A stretch of 42,095 bases of DNA from Phoenicibacter sp963592435 (GCA_963592435.1 CAVAWT010000013.1:1-42095); one strand, 5' to 3'; shown: positions 1 to 9,117, numbered from the stretch's first letter. Program-made: numbers and translations. Notes: generated by a model from the letters alone, not told the origin.

Positions 1-2
1 GA

Positions 3-2576
3 GTGGAACCTGCAAAATACAAAAACTACGTCTTACTTCTTCTCTTTTTCAAGTACGTTTCTGATAAATATAAAGGGAAAGGGCAGCCGTTTTCTATATA
101 CACAATTCCAGAGGGTGCATCTTTTGATGATTTAGTTTTACAAAAAGGCAAATCTGATGTTGGAGAGCAAACGGATAAAATAATTCAGAAATTCATCGAG
201 ACGAACCAACTTCAGGGAAATCTGCCTGATGTAAGTTTCAATAATACCGATGAACTTGGTTCGGGAAAAGAACTTGTTGACAAAGTGTCTGACCTCATCG
301 CGATCTTTCAAAACCCCGCGCTCGATTTTAAGAATAATCGCGCAAGCGGAGATGACATCATTGGAGATGCCTATGAGTATTTCATGATGAAATTCGCTCA
401 AGAATCAGGCAAGAGTAAAGGTCAATTCTACACTCCAAGTGAAGTGTCAAGAGTTATTGCAAGACTGGTTGGAGTGTCAGATATCCAGCAAAAGGGCGAG
501 AATTTTACGTTATATGATCCAGCCGCAGGAAGCGGATCGCTCCTAATTCGCGCCGCAGACGAAGCACCAACTGATGAGTATGGGGAATCACTGATTACAA
601 TCTTTGGTCAGGAATATGATCCATCCACAGCGGGTCTTGCTAAAATGAATTTGATTCTGCACAACAAAGTGACTGGAGAGATTAAAAAGGGTAATACGCT
701 CGCGAATCCAAAAACTTCAGATTCGAACAATCTCAAAAAGTACGACTTCATCGTTATGAACCCGCCATTTTCAGACAAAGACTGGTCCGATGGAATTAAA
801 CCCGAAGAAGATAGGTTTGATCGTTTTGCTGGTTTTGGAATTCCTCCACAGAAAAATGGTGACTGGGCTTGGTTTTTGCACGTTATAAAAAGCCTTAAAT
901 CTAATGGTAAAGCTGGCATTGTTATGCCTCATGGTGTTTTGTTTCGAGGCAACTCAGAAGAGAAAATTAGAAAACATGTTCTGGAGCGCAGGCTAATAAA
1001 AGGAATTGTTAGCCTTCCTGCGAATTTGTTTTATGGCACAGGAATTCCAGCGTGCCTAATTTTCATAGACAAAGAGGATGCAGCAGAACGCGACGGTATT
1101 TTCTTTATTGACGCAAGCGATGGCTTCAAGAAAGAAGGCAACAAAAACAGGCTTCGCGAACAAGACATTGAAAAGATTGTGCGCACATACAATGAACGAC
1201 TAGAAATTCGCGGGTATTCAAAATTTGTCACTTATGAGTGCATTTTAGAAGAGAATAGCGGGAACCTAAACGTTCCTCGCTACATTCAAAAAATCGACGA
1301 TTCTCTTCCACAAAACGTCGCCTCCCATTTGAATGGCACGGTGCCTCTTGCAGATATTGACAGCCTAAGCGTGCTTTGGAACACTTCACCCTCTCTAAAA
1401 AAGGAATTGTTCGATGTTGATAAGCGGCGTGAAGCGGCAGCGCTCAAAGTTAAAACTGGCGATGTGCTAAAAATTATTTCAGCAAACAAAAACATTGCTG
1501 CACAACGCAAACGTGAAACAGAAGATTGTTTTGAAGAATGGATGGGTCTAGTTCAAGAGGGACTGCTTGGAATCGATGAAAATACTAAACCTCTCACTCT
1601 TATAAGAAATGTAACTGATGAACTTCTGCAGTGCTTTAATGAAGCAAAGATAACAGATAAGTTTGACGTGTTTGATATTGTTATGAATTATTGGAACGTA
1701 ACAATGCAAGACGATGTTTTCATTATTTCTACTAACGGTTGGGAAATTGGGCATCGCATTGAAATCGAGTATAAAAAAGACAAAAAGAGTATTAAGTCAT
1801 TTGAAGGAGTGCTTGTTCCAAAGGCTATAGTTGAGAGTAAGTTTTTTGTCGATGAGCTTAATGAAATCGAAAAACTAGAGACCGATGCTTCAAGCATTGA
1901 GTCAGAGCTTCAAGAAATGATTGATGAACAAGCTGGTGAAGACTCCCTTTTTGCTGAGGTGCTTAATGCAAAAGGTGATGCGGTAAGCAAAACTAATCTT
2001 AAGAACAGAATTAACGAATTGGATGCAAAAAGAACCTCAGAGGAAGTGGATATCCTGCAGTCTCTAATTGATTTGCTACCAACTGGCAACACTTCAAAAA
2101 TGGAAAGAGTCCTCAAAAAGACACCACTGGTTGAAGACTATCAAATCAGAAACAAAGGTGGTGGGTTTGGAAAAGCCAAACTGAATGCCGCTTTAAAGTT
2201 TGCACAAGCCACTGCCAAACTCCCAAGCATTTATGTTGATGAGTATGAATGTTTAATTGGTTACCAAAATAAACTCACGGATTTTGAAAAGGCCTCTAAG
2301 AAGGTAAGTGAAAAGCGTGCTGAGCTTGATGCCAAGGTGATTGAGAAGTATGAGTGTCTTGAAATTGATGAGATTAAAGAAATGGTCGTCAACGACAAAT
2401 GGATGCAAGTAATCCACAATGAGTTAGAAGAATTGTTTGATACAGAGCTTGACAAGCTTTCAACGAAAGTGAACTTAATCTCTAAGCGTTATGATACATC
2501 ATTAAAAACGCTTGAACAGAGAACAGAGGCTTCAAGACAGGAAGTTCAAGAGGCACTTGCAAGGATGGGTTACTAA
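3..2576 (+). CDS. hsdM: Type I restriction-modification DNA methyltransferase subunit M (5' partial)
   Basis: N6-adenine methyltransferase subunit of a type I restriction-modification enzyme. It transfers methyl from S-adenosylmethionine to the target adenine and forms the M2S core with HsdS. The reading frame is open to the left window edge and begins inside the usual HsdM N-terminal helical domain (EPAKYKN...FFKYVSDKY), so the true start lies upstream. The SAM-binding motif DPAAGSGSLL (about residues 172-181 of the visible part) and the catalytic NPPF motif (about 253-256) are intact. At 857 visible residues it is longer than a typical 500-residue HsdM; the extra C-terminal half is charged, coiled-coil-like and of unclear role. 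Its TAA overlaps the hsdS ATG by one base (TAATG), which suggests translational coupling. Confidence 0.93.
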   Translation: MEPAKYKNYVLLLLFFKYVSDKYKGKGQPFSIYTIPEGASFDDLVLQKGKSDVGEQTDKIIQKFIETNQLQGNLPDVSFNNTDELGSGKELVDKVSDLIAIFQNPALDFKNNRASGDDIIGDAYEYFMMKFAQESGKSKGQFYTPSEVSRVIARLVGVSDIQQKGENFTLYDPAAGSGSLLIRAADEAPTDEYGESLITIFGQEYDPSTAGLAKMNLILHNKVTGEIKKGNTLANPKTSDSNNLKKYDFIVMNPPFSDKDWSDGIKPEEDRFDRFAGFGIPPQKNGDWAWFLHVIKSLKSNGKAGIVMPHGVLFRGNSEEKIRKHVLERRLIKGIVSLPANLFYGTGIPACLIFIDKEDAAERDGIFFIDASDGFKKEGNKNRLREQDIEKIVRTYNERLEIRGYSKFVTYECILEENSGNLNVPRYIQKIDDSLPQNVASHLNGTVPLADIDSLSVLWNTSPSLKKELFDVDKRREAAALKVKTGDVLKIISANKNIAAQRKRETEDCFEEWMGLVQEGLLGIDENTKPLTLIRNVTDELLQCFNEAKITDKFDVFDIVMNYWNVTMQDDVFIISTNGWEIGHRIEIEYKKDKKSIKSFEGVLVPKAIVESKFFVDELNEIEKLETDASSIESELQEMIDEQAGEDSLFAEVLNAKGDAVSKTNLKNRINELDAKRTSEEVDILQSLIDLLPTGNTSKMERVLKKTPLVEDYQIRNKGGGFGKAKLNAALKFAQATAKLPSIYVDEYECLIGYQNKLTDFEKASKKVSEKRAELDAKVIEKYECLEIDEIKEMVVNDKWMQVIHNELEELFDTELDKLSTKVNLISKRYDTSLKTLEQRTEASRQEVQEALARMGY

Positions 2577-3712
2577 TGGTCGGCTATCCCTCAGACTGGA
2601 AAGTAAAGACCGTAGATCAACTGGCAAACATCTCTACTGGGTGCAGGGATGTTAAAGACAGCGTGAAAACTGGCAAGTATCCTCTTTTTGTGCGTTCAAA
2701 ACAGGTAGAGAGTATTGACAGTTTCGACTACGATTGCGAAGCAGTATTAACCGCAGGTGATGGCGGAACAGGCAAAGTTTTTCATTACTATAATGGTAAA
2801 TTTTCTGCACATCAAAGAGTGTATGTGTTAAACAATTTTAAAGGGATTCGTGGAAAATACTTTTACTATGTTTTCTCTCAAAACTTCATAAATCAAGTTC
2901 AAAAGTTTACCGCTAAATCAACTGTTGATTCTGTTCGCAAGCCAATGATTGCCGAAATGGAAATCCCTCTGCCGCCCTTGAAAGAACAACAAGCAATCGT
3001 TGAAGTGCTGGAGAGTTTTGATAAACACATTAAGAATCTAGAAGCTCTCATTGCCAAGAAGCGTGACATTCGAGATGGCGCTTTGCAGGACTTGATGAGT
3101 GGTCGTGTGAGGGTTGATGGGTTTAGTGGGGAGTGGAAGCCAGGGAATTTACTTGACTTTGTTGAATTAGTTCAAGGTTTGACTTACAAACCTGAAGATG
3201 TTCGAACTTCTGGAACTTTGGTGCTTCGCTCATCTAATATTCAAAATGGAGTGCTTTCTCTTGAAGATAACGTATATGTAAATTGTGAAATAAATGAACG
3301 TATAAAGGCTCAACCTGGGGATATCTTGGTTTGTGTAAGAAACGGCAGTTCGTCTCTAATTGGTAAAAGTTGCATTTTGCCTAAGCTGGATAACACAACT
3401 TTTGGTGCTTTTATGACTGTTTTGCGTGGCGATGAAACGGGGTTTTTTGCTAAACTTTTTGAATCAGAACCAATACAAAATCAAATTAATAATCGCAGTA
3501 ATGCAACTATAAATCAAATAACAAAGCAGGATTTTGAAAGTTTAAAAGTGTATGTTCCCGAGGAAAGAGAGGAACAACAAGCTATCGCAGAAATCCTAAC
3601 ATCAATGGATGATGAGATTGACTGCTTAGAAGCCGAGAAAGAAAAATGGGAGCAGATTAGAGACGGGGCGATGGACGACCTGTTGAGTGGAAAAGTGAGA
3701 GTAAGCAAATGA
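2576..3712 (+). CDS. hsdS: Type I restriction-modification specificity subunit S
   Basis: The DNA-sequence-recognition subunit of the type I enzyme. It has the classic two-fold architecture: target recognition domain 1, a conserved helix beginning LPPLKEQQAIVEVL (about residues 136-150) and ending DLMSGRVRV, then target recognition domain 2 and a second matching helix (EEQQAIAEIL...DDLLSGKVRV) at the C-terminus. The paired conserved helices set the spacing between the two half-sites. At 378 residues it is in the family range. The ATG overlaps the hsdM stop, and its own TGA overlaps the hsdR ATG. The target sequence cannot be read from the protein. Such genes often switch specificity by recombination, and hsdS-like fragments lie about 4.6-5.4 kb downstream. 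Confidence 0.93.
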   Translation: MVGYPSDWKVKTVDQLANISTGCRDVKDSVKTGKYPLFVRSKQVESIDSFDYDCEAVLTAGDGGTGKVFHYYNGKFSAHQRVYVLNNFKGIRGKYFYYVFSQNFINQVQKFTAKSTVDSVRKPMIAEMEIPLPPLKEQQAIVEVLESFDKHIKNLEALIAKKRDIRDGALQDLMSGRVRVDGFSGEWKPGNLLDFVELVQGLTYKPEDVRTSGTLVLRSSNIQNGVLSLEDNVYVNCEINERIKAQPGDILVCVRNGSSSLIGKSCILPKLDNTTFGAFMTVLRGDETGFFAKLFESEPIQNQINNRSNATINQITKQDFESLKVYVPEEREEQQAIAEILTSMDDEIDCLEAEKEKWEQIRDGAMDDLLSGKVRVSK

Positions 3713-6700
3713 CAAAAAAAGAAAAAGAACTGCAAGAGTGCGTTATTGGTTGGTTGAAGAACAACCTTGGCTACACTTACCTTGGCAATCTTGAAAATGA
3801 AGATAATGAATCCGTGAAGGCTGACCTGTTGACTAAAAACCTTAAAGAGAGGGGTTATGAAACAGGAGTCATAAAAAAGGCAATAGCCGACCTTCAAAAG
3901 GCATGTTCAGCCGCCTCTGTGAACCTTTATGATGCAAATAAGGAAGTGTATTCACTCCTCCGCTATGGTTGCCAAGGCATAAAACAAAAAGATGGTACAT
4001 TCAAAACAGTTAAATATATCGACTGGGACAACATCGGAAATAACGATTTTTATGTGGCTGAAGAAGTCACGGCGCTTTGTACAAACGAAAAACGCAGGAA
4101 GCGCCCGGATATTGTTCTTTATGTTAATGGCATTGCCTTGGCAATTTTTGAGTTAAAAAGGTCATGCGTTGATTGCTTTGAAGGAATTTCAGACTTGCTC
4201 AACAAGCAAAAGCAAGAAAACATTGCAACATTCTTTAGTGCTTCACAGTTGCTCTTTGCAGGAAATGAATCTCAAGGGCTTTATTATGGAACAACCGGAA
4301 CTCCCATGAAGTGCTACCTTCAATGGCGTGAATACGAAAAAGCTAAAGACAAAACCTCGCAAGAAATCAAAGACTTGCTTGATGGAAACTCAAACGACCT
4401 TTTTGCTGGCATTGTTTCAATGTGCAAAAAGGAAAGATTGCTCTCACTAATCCATGATTACATTATTTTTGACGCTGGAATTAAAAAAGTTGCAAGACAC
4501 AATCAATTCTTCGCTGTTGAATGCTGCAAAGAAAACGTGAAAGCACAAGAAGGAGGCATTGTTTGGAACACCCAAGGGTCTGGAAAATCCCTGATTATGG
4601 TGTGGCTTGCTCAATGGATCAGAGAAAACATTCCAGACTCAAGGGTGGTAATTGTTACCGACAGAGAAGCGCTCGACGATCAAATTGAAAGCGTGTTTTT
4701 TAATGTCGAAGATAAACAAGTTACTAGAGCTAAGAGTTGTGAAGATTTGCGCGAATTGCTAAACGGTAATGAACAGAGGTTGATTTGCTCCCTTATTCAT
4801 AAATATGGACACAATGCTGGAAAGGATTCTGATATTGAAAAATACACCCGAGAGTTACTTGCCAATTTGCCCAGCGATTATGAAGCAAAAGGTAACATAG
4901 TTGCGTTTATTGATGAATGTCATAGATCAAATTCAGGCAAGCTTCACGAGGCAATGAAGCAATTGATGCCAAAGGCGACACTCATCGGTTTCACTGGCAC
5001 ACCTCTCTTAAAAAAAGACAGAAAGACGAGTATTGAGACTTTTGGACCATATATTCACACTTATAAATACGATGATGGTGTAAGAGATGGAGTCATTCTT
5101 GACTTGCTTTACGAAGCTCGCGATGTAGATCAAGACTTAACTAGTAAGGAAAAGGTAGATGAATGGTTTAACCTAAAAACTGAAGGACTGACAGAAAATA
5201 AGAAGCAGTTATTGAAAAAGAGGTGGGCCACTCTAAGCAATTTGTACAGCTCAAAACAACGACTAGAAAAAATTACGAATGACATTATCTTAGATATGTA
5301 TAAGATACCAAGATTGAGAGATGATGCTAGAGGAACGGCGATGCTTGTTGCTGGCAGCATTTATGNNNNNNNNNNGTTGTTACTTCTTATGTGCCTAAGA
5401 GCAGACCTTTTATTACGGATTTGGACGTTCCTGATGAAGAAGAATATAAAAAGAAAATTTACAAGCAGATGTTGTGCGGTAAAAGCGTATCAGATTACGA
5501 AAAGGAAAATAAAGAGTGGTTCAAAAATGAACCTGGAAAATGCAAACTTTTAATTGTGGTTGATAAACTTCTCACTGGCTTTGATGCACCAACAGCGACA
5601 TATTTGTACATTGATAAATCTATGCGTGATCACGACCTCTTTCAAGCAGTTTGCAGAGTAAACAGGCCAGACGATGAGGAAAAGGACTTCGGTCATATAG
5701 TCGATTACAAAGATTTATTTCGCAATTTGCAGGCTGCAGTTCATGACTACACTGGTGAACCTTTCGATGGTTTTGATAAGGATGATGTAGAGGGTCTTTT
5801 GAAAGACAGAGCTAAAGAAGCCTACGCTAAAATGAAGAAAGCAAGAAATACTCTTCTAGAGATGTTTGAAGATGTTAACGACCCAAAAGCTGATAATGAC
5901 TATTTTGAATTTTTCTGTAATGACCATCTTCTATCTGAGGATGAGCTAGCTCAGAGACGTGAGACGATGTATAGCCTAGTTTCTGCTTACATGAGGGGCT
6001 TTGCAAACTGTTGTGACAGTTTGGTTCCTTTGTTTGAATATGGCAGTGAAGAGGTTGAACGACTGCGCAAAGAGATCTCAGAGTTTAATAAAATTAAAGA
6101 AATGATTAAGCTTGCAAGCAATGATACATTTAATTATAAGCAATACGATCAAGATATGCGTTTTATTCTTGATAACTACATTTCTGCAAAGGAAGCAAGA
6201 GTAGTATGTACATTCGATGATAGACCACTGGTAGATCTTTTGGTTGATAATAAATTAACCACGCCTTTAGAGCTTTTTGACAGCATCCCAGCCAATTCGA
6301 AAGAGGCAAGGTCGGAAGTTGTTGAAAATAACATCAAACACGTGATTATAAAAAAATTTGCTAGTACGTCAAGAATTTTTATCAAGCTCTCCTCGATGCT
6401 TGAGGATGTAATTTTGAAAAGAAAGCAAGGGGCCATTGCCTATGAGGAATATTTGCGTCAAATTGTAAATATCGCAAGATGCATCCAAGATGAGGAAGAG
6501 CTCGATTTGTATCCCGACGAGATTAAAGACAGCAATGCACGACGCGAGTTTTATGACTACTTCACTCAAAAAAGCCAACTCACACTTCCCGACTATTCAG
6601 AAGTCGAATTAACGTGTTCAGTGGACAAACGCATCCAAAGCTCCCGTGAAGATGGGTGGCATGAAAACCTGCAAAAACAGAAAAAAATCCAAAATGCAAT

Positions 6701-6806
6701 TTACCATGAAATTGAAAAATTTGCTACAGAAGATAATGATGAGCTTAAGGCAAAGGAAACAGAAAACGTGTATGACATCGCACGGCGTCAGAAAGAATAC
6801 CTCTAG
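3709..6806 (+). CDS. hsdR: Type I restriction endonuclease subunit R, interrupted by an assembly gap
   Basis: The ATP-dependent translocase and nuclease subunit. The N-terminal nuclease signature RPDIVLYVNG...FELK (about residues 140-158, PD-ExK type) is followed by the superfamily 2 helicase motifs: Walker A TQGSGKS, DECH (in FIDECHRS) and FTGTP. After the gap come the late helicase motifs LLTGFDAP and QAVCRVNRP. The reading frame differs on the two sides of a run of 10 Ns at 5366-5375. The left part ends in GSIY plus one base and the right part resumes VVTSYVPK. Both are neighbouring family landmarks normally separated by some 15-20 residues, so this is one gene with missing sequence rather than two genes or a real frameshift. 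ATGA overlap with hsdS at the start. Confidence 0.92.
5366..5375. other. Assembly gap (10 Ns) inside hsdR
   Basis: Ten consecutive N characters. The flanking hsdR frames can be joined only if the missing length is 3k+2 bases, which 10 does not satisfy, so the run is probably a placeholder of arbitrary length. Confidence 0.97.
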
Positions 6807-7525
6807 TGCGTAGCTCGTCTTTACAAATTGCCGGTTTAACAGTTAACGTTGAGCGCAAAGCCACCTTGAAGAATTTGTACATCAAGGTGTGTCCACCAGA
6901 TGGTGAAGTTAAAGTCAGCTCGCCTGCAAGCATTTCAGACTCGCAAATTGAAATGTTTGTCACTGAGAAACTGCCAGAGATTAAAAAATACAAAACCAAG
7001 CTTGCCTCACAGGTTCGTCAAAGCAAACGAGAATATGTGTCGGGCGAGTCTTTTTATTTGTGGGGTAAGCCATACATGCTTCAAGTGCAAAACTCTGAAA
7101 ATAGCCGTTCAAGCATTAAGAGAGTTACAGGCAAATTAATTCTAACCGTGCCAGAGGGCTCTTCTGTTGATTTTCGTAAGCGTAAAATTGAATGGTGGTA
7201 CAGGCAAGAATTGCAACAAGCCATAAATGGCAAAGTAGGTGCACTGCAACAGAAAATTGGAGTACAAGCCAGTGAGTTTCGCATTAAAAATATGAAGACT
7301 CGCTGGGGCACTTGCAATGTTGAAAAGGCGCGAATCTGGATAAACCTCCAACTTGCAAAGAAACCCATCGAGTGCCTTGACTACATTTTGGTGCATGAGT
7401 TGTGCCACTTAATTGAAAAGAATCACAGCAAGCAATTCTATGCGTTAGTTGAACAATTTTGCCCTGGCTGGAGGGAGGCAAAAAAGGCTCTCGATGAGAG
7501 CACGCTGGATTATTATGAGACCTAG
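6806..7525 (+). CDS. YgjP/DUF45-family zinc metallopeptidase linked to the type I system
   Basis: Predicted cytoplasmic metal-dependent hydrolase of the YgjP (DUF45, M48-like) family. The zinc motif HELCHLIEKNHSKQF (HExxH plus the downstream histidine, about residues 196-210) is complete. Before it lie the family landmarks KNMKTRWGTC and WINLQLAKKP. The 239-residue length is normal. The start is a GTG whose G is the last base of the hsdR TAG, so it is cotranslated with hsdR. Members of this family are commonly found beside type I restriction genes, but their substrate is not established, so a role in restriction control is inference. No signal peptide or membrane segment is visible. Confidence 0.88.
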   Translation: MRSSSLQIAGLTVNVERKATLKNLYIKVCPPDGEVKVSSPASISDSQIEMFVTEKLPEIKKYKTKLASQVRQSKREYVSGESFYLWGKPYMLQVQNSENSRSSIKRVTGKLILTVPEGSSVDFRKRKIEWWYRQELQQAINGKVGALQQKIGVQASEFRIKNMKTRWGTCNVEKARIWINLQLAKKPIECLDYILVHELCHLIEKNHSKQFYALVEQFCPGWREAKKALDESTLDYYET

Positions 7526-7576
7526 TTATACCTTTTAACCATTCCTATACTTTTTAATTATTCTTGAAGCCTGCCT

Positions 7577-7729
7577 GTGGCAAGGGTTCAATTTTGCAAA
7601 TTTTCTATAAAGCCCGACCTTCGCGAGAAAATTGACATTGAAGAGCTGAACTCCAATTTGCAAGAAATTGTTGCCCGTGAACAGGCACTTCGCGATGCAA
7701 TTGATGAGGTGATTCGCAAGATTGCTTGA
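7577..7729 (+). pseudogene. Fragment resembling the 3' end of a second hsdM
   Basis: A short open stretch with no good start codon context encodes a C-terminal-like tail, KIDIEELNSNLQEIVAREQ followed by ALRDAIDEVIRKIA and a TGA. This resembles the extreme C-terminus of HsdM/N-6 DNA methylases, which end in a similar amphipathic helix. The only near-upstream start is a GTG at 7577 with no ribosome binding site. Resemblance is from memory of the family, not a search. It could also be an unrelated small peptide. Its stop codon overlaps the -35 box of the following toxin-antitoxin promoter. Confidence 0.4.
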
Positions 7730-7768
7730 CAAGAGGAAGGTTTTATCATATAATTTTATGTGATAAAA
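7726..7768 (+). promoter_or_regulatory. Sigma-70 promoter with nested operator for the first toxin-antitoxin pair
   Basis: A perfect -35 box TTGACA (7726-7731) and a perfect -10 box TATAAT (7749-7754) are separated by the ideal 17 bp. The -10 box sits between the arms of an exact inverted repeat, TTTTATCA (7741-7748) and TGATAAAA (7761-7768), 12 bp apart. This is the expected position for an autorepressing ribbon-helix-helix antitoxin to bind. The toxin ATG follows at 7779 after an AAGGA ribosome binding site. Confidence 0.8.
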
Positions 7769-7778
7769 AGGATGTAAA

Positions 7779-8036
7779 ATGCAAATTTACGTTGATGAAC
7801 ATGCATTTAAGCATGGACTAACAGAAGAACAAATTCTTTATGCATGGGATAATTTCATAAAGAAATTGTATCGCGGAGCACCTAATGAAGGCGAAATTGT
7901 GTGTGTTGGCTATGATAAAAACGGTGTTATGATGCAATTGGTTGCGGTTGAGAAAAGCTTTGGCGTGCTAATTTACCATGCGATGACGCCGCCGACACAA
8001 AATGCATTGAAGGAGCTTGGGCTTTTAAAGAGGTGA
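7779..8036 (+). CDS. BrnT-like putative toxin of a type II toxin-antitoxin pair
   Basis: An 85-residue protein beginning MQIYVDEHAFKHGLTEEQ. It has an N-terminal KHG-type segment, a central strand pair (VGYDKNGVMMQLVAV) and a conserved-looking end, IYHAMTPPTQNALKELGL. The layout is reminiscent of BrnT-type RNase toxins and of small actinobacterial proteins of that kind; assignment to BrnT itself is tentative. It precedes a ribbon-helix-helix protein, with its TGA 5 bp before that ATG. Toxin-first order is typical of brnTA-like pairs. The strong promoter directly upstream indicates that the pair is its own transcription unit. Confidence 0.65.
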   Translation: MQIYVDEHAFKHGLTEEQILYAWDNFIKKLYRGAPNEGEIVCVGYDKNGVMMQLVAVEKSFGVLIYHAMTPPTQNALKELGLLKR

Positions 8037-8041
8037 TTAAA

Positions 8042-8290
8042 ATGACGGATGCGGAAATTCTAGAAAAATTTGGTGTGACGGAAGAGCAGCTTGATGCTTG
8101 GGAAAAGGATGCGACAAATGGTGTCTTTCACGGCGAGGCTCGAAAAATTGTTGTTGGACGTCCAAAACTTGCCGATGAGCCTTTGCGTGCAATCACAGTG
8201 ACGTTGCCGTCTTCAATGGTTGACAGCATCGACAAACGCAGTGAAAATCGCTCCGCTTTCATCAGAAAAGCCGTCGCAGCTTGCTTGTAA
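8042..8290 (+). CDS. Ribbon-helix-helix antitoxin
   Basis: An 82-residue protein. The C-terminal 35 residues form a ribbon-helix-helix DNA-binding fold: strand LRAITVTLP, then helix SSMVDSIDKR and helix RSAFIRKAVAACL. The N-terminal half (MTDAEILEKFGVTEEQLDAWE) is a separate helical part, probably the toxin-binding region. The ATG at 8042 is preferred over a GTG at 8033 because a GAGGTGA ribosome binding site lies five bases before it. By analogy with other antitoxins it should neutralise the upstream protein and repress the promoter at 7726-7768, whose 8-bp inverted repeat fits a dimeric ribbon-helix-helix protein. Confidence 0.72.
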   Translation: MTDAEILEKFGVTEEQLDAWEKDATNGVFHGEARKIVVGRPKLADEPLRAITVTLPSSMVDSIDKRSENRSAFIRKAVAACL

Positions 8291-8303
8291 ACCTGAGGTG
8301 TTC

Positions 8304-8419
8304 ATGTCCCACCTGTCAGAGTTAATTGAAGAGTTGTGCCCGAATGGGGTGGATTGGCAGAAATTGAAGGCAGGAAAAAGCAATATGAGTATTACAGGGA
8401 GAAGCTGTTGAGTTTTTAA
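8304..8419 (+). pseudogene. Collapsed hsdS remnant: N-terminus joined to C-terminus
   Basis: The first frame, from the ATG at 8304 behind a GAGGTG ribosome binding site, reads LSELIEELCPNGVDW, a very characteristic HsdS N-terminus. About 20 codons later a different frame (8372-8419) reads RKKQYEYYREKLLSF and stops, which is the characteristic HsdS C-terminus. Both recognition domains and the central helix are missing. The pattern is that of an internal deletion with a frameshifted join, leaving only the two ends of a specificity subunit. In the first frame the product would be a short peptide ending at 8411, unlikely to be functional. Confidence 0.72.
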
Positions 8420-8439
8420 GAATTTGCACGTCTGCGACA

Positions 8440-8458
8440 TATAATAAAGAGGTATAAT
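8440..8458 (+). promoter_or_regulatory. Candidate -10 boxes for the second toxin-antitoxin pair
   Basis: Two TATAAT hexamers, at 8440-8445 and 8453-8458, lie 13 bp apart just upstream of the antitoxin start at 8483. No convincing -35 box is visible for either, so only the -10 elements are supported. The tandem arrangement may reflect two start sites or regulator binding at the promoter. Confidence 0.45.
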
Positions 8459-8482
8459 TTAGAAGAAAGAAAGGGGGCGAAC

Positions 8483-8731
8483 ATGTCAGTTTGCGTGCCA
8501 TTAAATGAGTTGCAACACACAGGTGATTTTCTCAACCTTGTTAATTCTGAGGGTCAGGTTTGTGTGACCAACAACGGTCGCAGTGCTTTTTGGTGCATTC
8601 GAGATTCGCAGTTGGGGACGCCTTCGGCAAGTGCTTCAGAAAAATTAAAGAAGAGAATGGAGCTTGCAAAAAGTGAGGTTGAACTGAAAAAATATTCACC
8701 ATTCGAAGACGTCATTCAGTCACTCAGATGA
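8483..8731 (+). CDS. Phd/YefM-like antitoxin
   Basis: An 82-residue protein with a Phd/YefM-type N-terminal DNA-binding and dimerisation domain: VPLNELQHTGDFLNLVNSEG followed by VCVTNNGRSAFWCIRDSQ, the strand-turn-strand with a conserved NGR. The C-terminal half is charged and helical, as expected for the toxin-neutralising tail. A strong AAAGGGGG ribosome binding site precedes the ATG. Its TGA overlaps the toxin ATG (ATGA), the classic coupled antitoxin-toxin arrangement. It probably autorepresses its own promoter. Confidence 0.78.
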   Translation: MSVCVPLNELQHTGDFLNLVNSEGQVCVTNNGRSAFWCIRDSQLGTPSASASEKLKKRMELAKSEVELKKYSPFEDVIQSLR

Positions 8732-9036
8732 ACGAATATCCTGTTTTTGTTACCTATGAGGCGCAGTTGGAAATGAAGCGCATCTCGGATTATCTTAAGA
8801 ATGTGCTGTGTTCGGAGCAAGCAAACAGCAACTTCCTTGACGAGTTAGAGCGCCAAAAAGCAATAATTGCCACGCTTCCAGAAATTTATGCAATTTCTCA
8901 AATTCCAGAAATTCGACTAGCAGACGGACGCGTTGCGCCTGTGAATAACTATGTTATGGTTTACACTTTTGACGGTGACAAAGTTATTATTCTCCACATT
9001 TTTCATTCTTTGCAAGATTACGGCCGTTTGATGTGA
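8728..9036 (+). CDS. RelE/ParE-family toxin
   Basis: A 102-residue protein of the RelE/ParE superfamily. The N-terminal helices VTYEAQLEMKRISDYLKN are followed by an antiparallel sheet with an RLADGRVAPVNNYVMVYTF segment and a C-terminal strand VIILHIFHSLQDYGRLM. The last strand matches the typical arrangement ending in H-x-xQDY. Whether it is a ribosome-dependent RNase (RelE-like) or a gyrase poison (ParE-like) cannot be decided by eye. It overlaps the preceding antitoxin by four bases. Directly downstream the sequence runs into further restriction-gene remnants, consistent with insertion into or survival within a decayed locus. Confidence 0.78.
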   Translation: MNEYPVFVTYEAQLEMKRISDYLKNVLCSEQANSNFLDELERQKAIIATLPEIYAISQIPEIRLADGRVAPVNNYVMVYTFDGDKVIILHIFHSLQDYGRLM

Positions 9037-9038
9037 TC

Positions 9039-9116
9039 TTGCAGACAAGATACAGGGAGAAGTTGCTGAGTTTTAACAATCGAAAGAATCATAACGGAAA
9101 TTACACACGGGTTTAA
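9039..9116 (+). pseudogene. Second hsdS 3'-end remnant
   Basis: Immediately after the toxin stop, one frame reads RYREKLLSF followed by about 13 residues and a TAA. The RYREKLLSF segment closely matches the YYREKLLSF end of the remnant at 8304-8419, at both protein and DNA level (agggagaag-tg-tgagtttt). No start codon or other HsdS sequence precedes it. It is interpreted as a second copy of an hsdS tail left by recombination around the toxin-antitoxin genes. Confidence 0.5.
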
Positions 9117-9117
9117 T

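Noticed and set aside
5391..6806. The right half of hsdR as a separate 471-residue gene
   Set aside because: It carries only the late helicase motifs, and the in-frame sequence continues back to the N gap without a start. It is the second half of hsdR.
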